A DNA stretch of 43,882 nucleotides, taken from NCBI RefSeq assembly GCF_000485595.1, contig NW_014577091.1, forward strand, positions 448,021 through 491,902, in the 5' to 3' direction. A program made the position numbers and the translations under genes. This DNA is from Priapulus caudatus. Taxonomy: Eukaryota > Priapulida > Priapulimorpha > Priapulimorphida > Priapulidae. Under the pieces are notes generated by a model that had not been told where the DNA came from, did not search any database, and saw nothing but the letters and a program-made list of their open reading frames with translations. Numbering within the stretch: position 1 is the first letter of the stretch; every line of letters starts with the position of its first letter. Positions 43,819-43,882 of this stretch are shown here, piece by piece.

Positions 43819-43882
43819 GTAGCACGCGCGCCGTGCGATCGCTGCGTCCCGAACCGTTGCCATTGAACACCACCTCACGGCT

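Noticed and set aside
43254-43878. Cys/Val-rich and His/Thr-rich frames near the window end
   Set aside because: Translations of a CA/CACG microsatellite.

Overview
The window is metazoan nuclear DNA, most likely from a marine invertebrate. The genes have many GT-AG introns, the intergenic DNA is AT-rich, and non-autonomous transposons and microsatellites are dense. An ionotropic receptor (IR) that lacks the amino-terminal domain points to a protostome, but I cannot name the species. One assembly gap of 690 N lies at 18487-19176.

Five protein-coding genes could be assembled, most of them exon by exon, and every exon junction used keeps the reading frame. (1) A two-exon unrecognised 207-aa gene on the minus strand, 3114-4040. 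(2) GPATCH11 (CCDC75), seven exons on the minus strand, 7868-15153. (3) An intronless, GC-rich ionotropic-receptor gene on the plus strand, 9785-11155, lying wholly inside the 3.6-kb last intron of GPATCH11 in antisense. (4) TIMM50, ten exons on the plus strand, 20068-26459, encoding the receptor subunit of the mitochondrial TIM23 import complex. (5) An SLC3-type heavy chain of heteromeric amino-acid transporters (4F2hc/rBAT-like), twelve exons on the plus strand, 30485-38420. The genes do not form a pathway; this is an ordinary animal gene neighbourhood.

Between and inside the genes lie many small DNA elements with terminal inverted repeats and recognisable target-site duplications. They include two TTAA-flanked elements, one TAA-flanked (PIF/Harbinger-like), one with a 9-bp duplication, and hAT-like ones. 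There are also a roughly 0.8-kb foldback structure, a three-copy dispersed element carrying AGGTCA-type direct repeats, a truncated U6 snRNA copy and a tRNA-like relic. The last 4 kb (about 39.8-43.8 kb) is dominated by GT/CA, GTGC, GTAT and GA microsatellites.

The most unusual observations are these: a 5 x 38-bp tandem duplication of the exon 5/intron 5 boundary in TIMM50, which gives a ladder of five potential 5' splice sites; the antisense nesting of a degenerate IR in GPATCH11; a GC-AG intron in the SLC3 gene whose acceptor is preceded by an array of acceptor-like units; a dispersed element that spreads DR1-like nuclear-receptor motifs; and a near-perfect 84-nt hairpin at 28186-28269.
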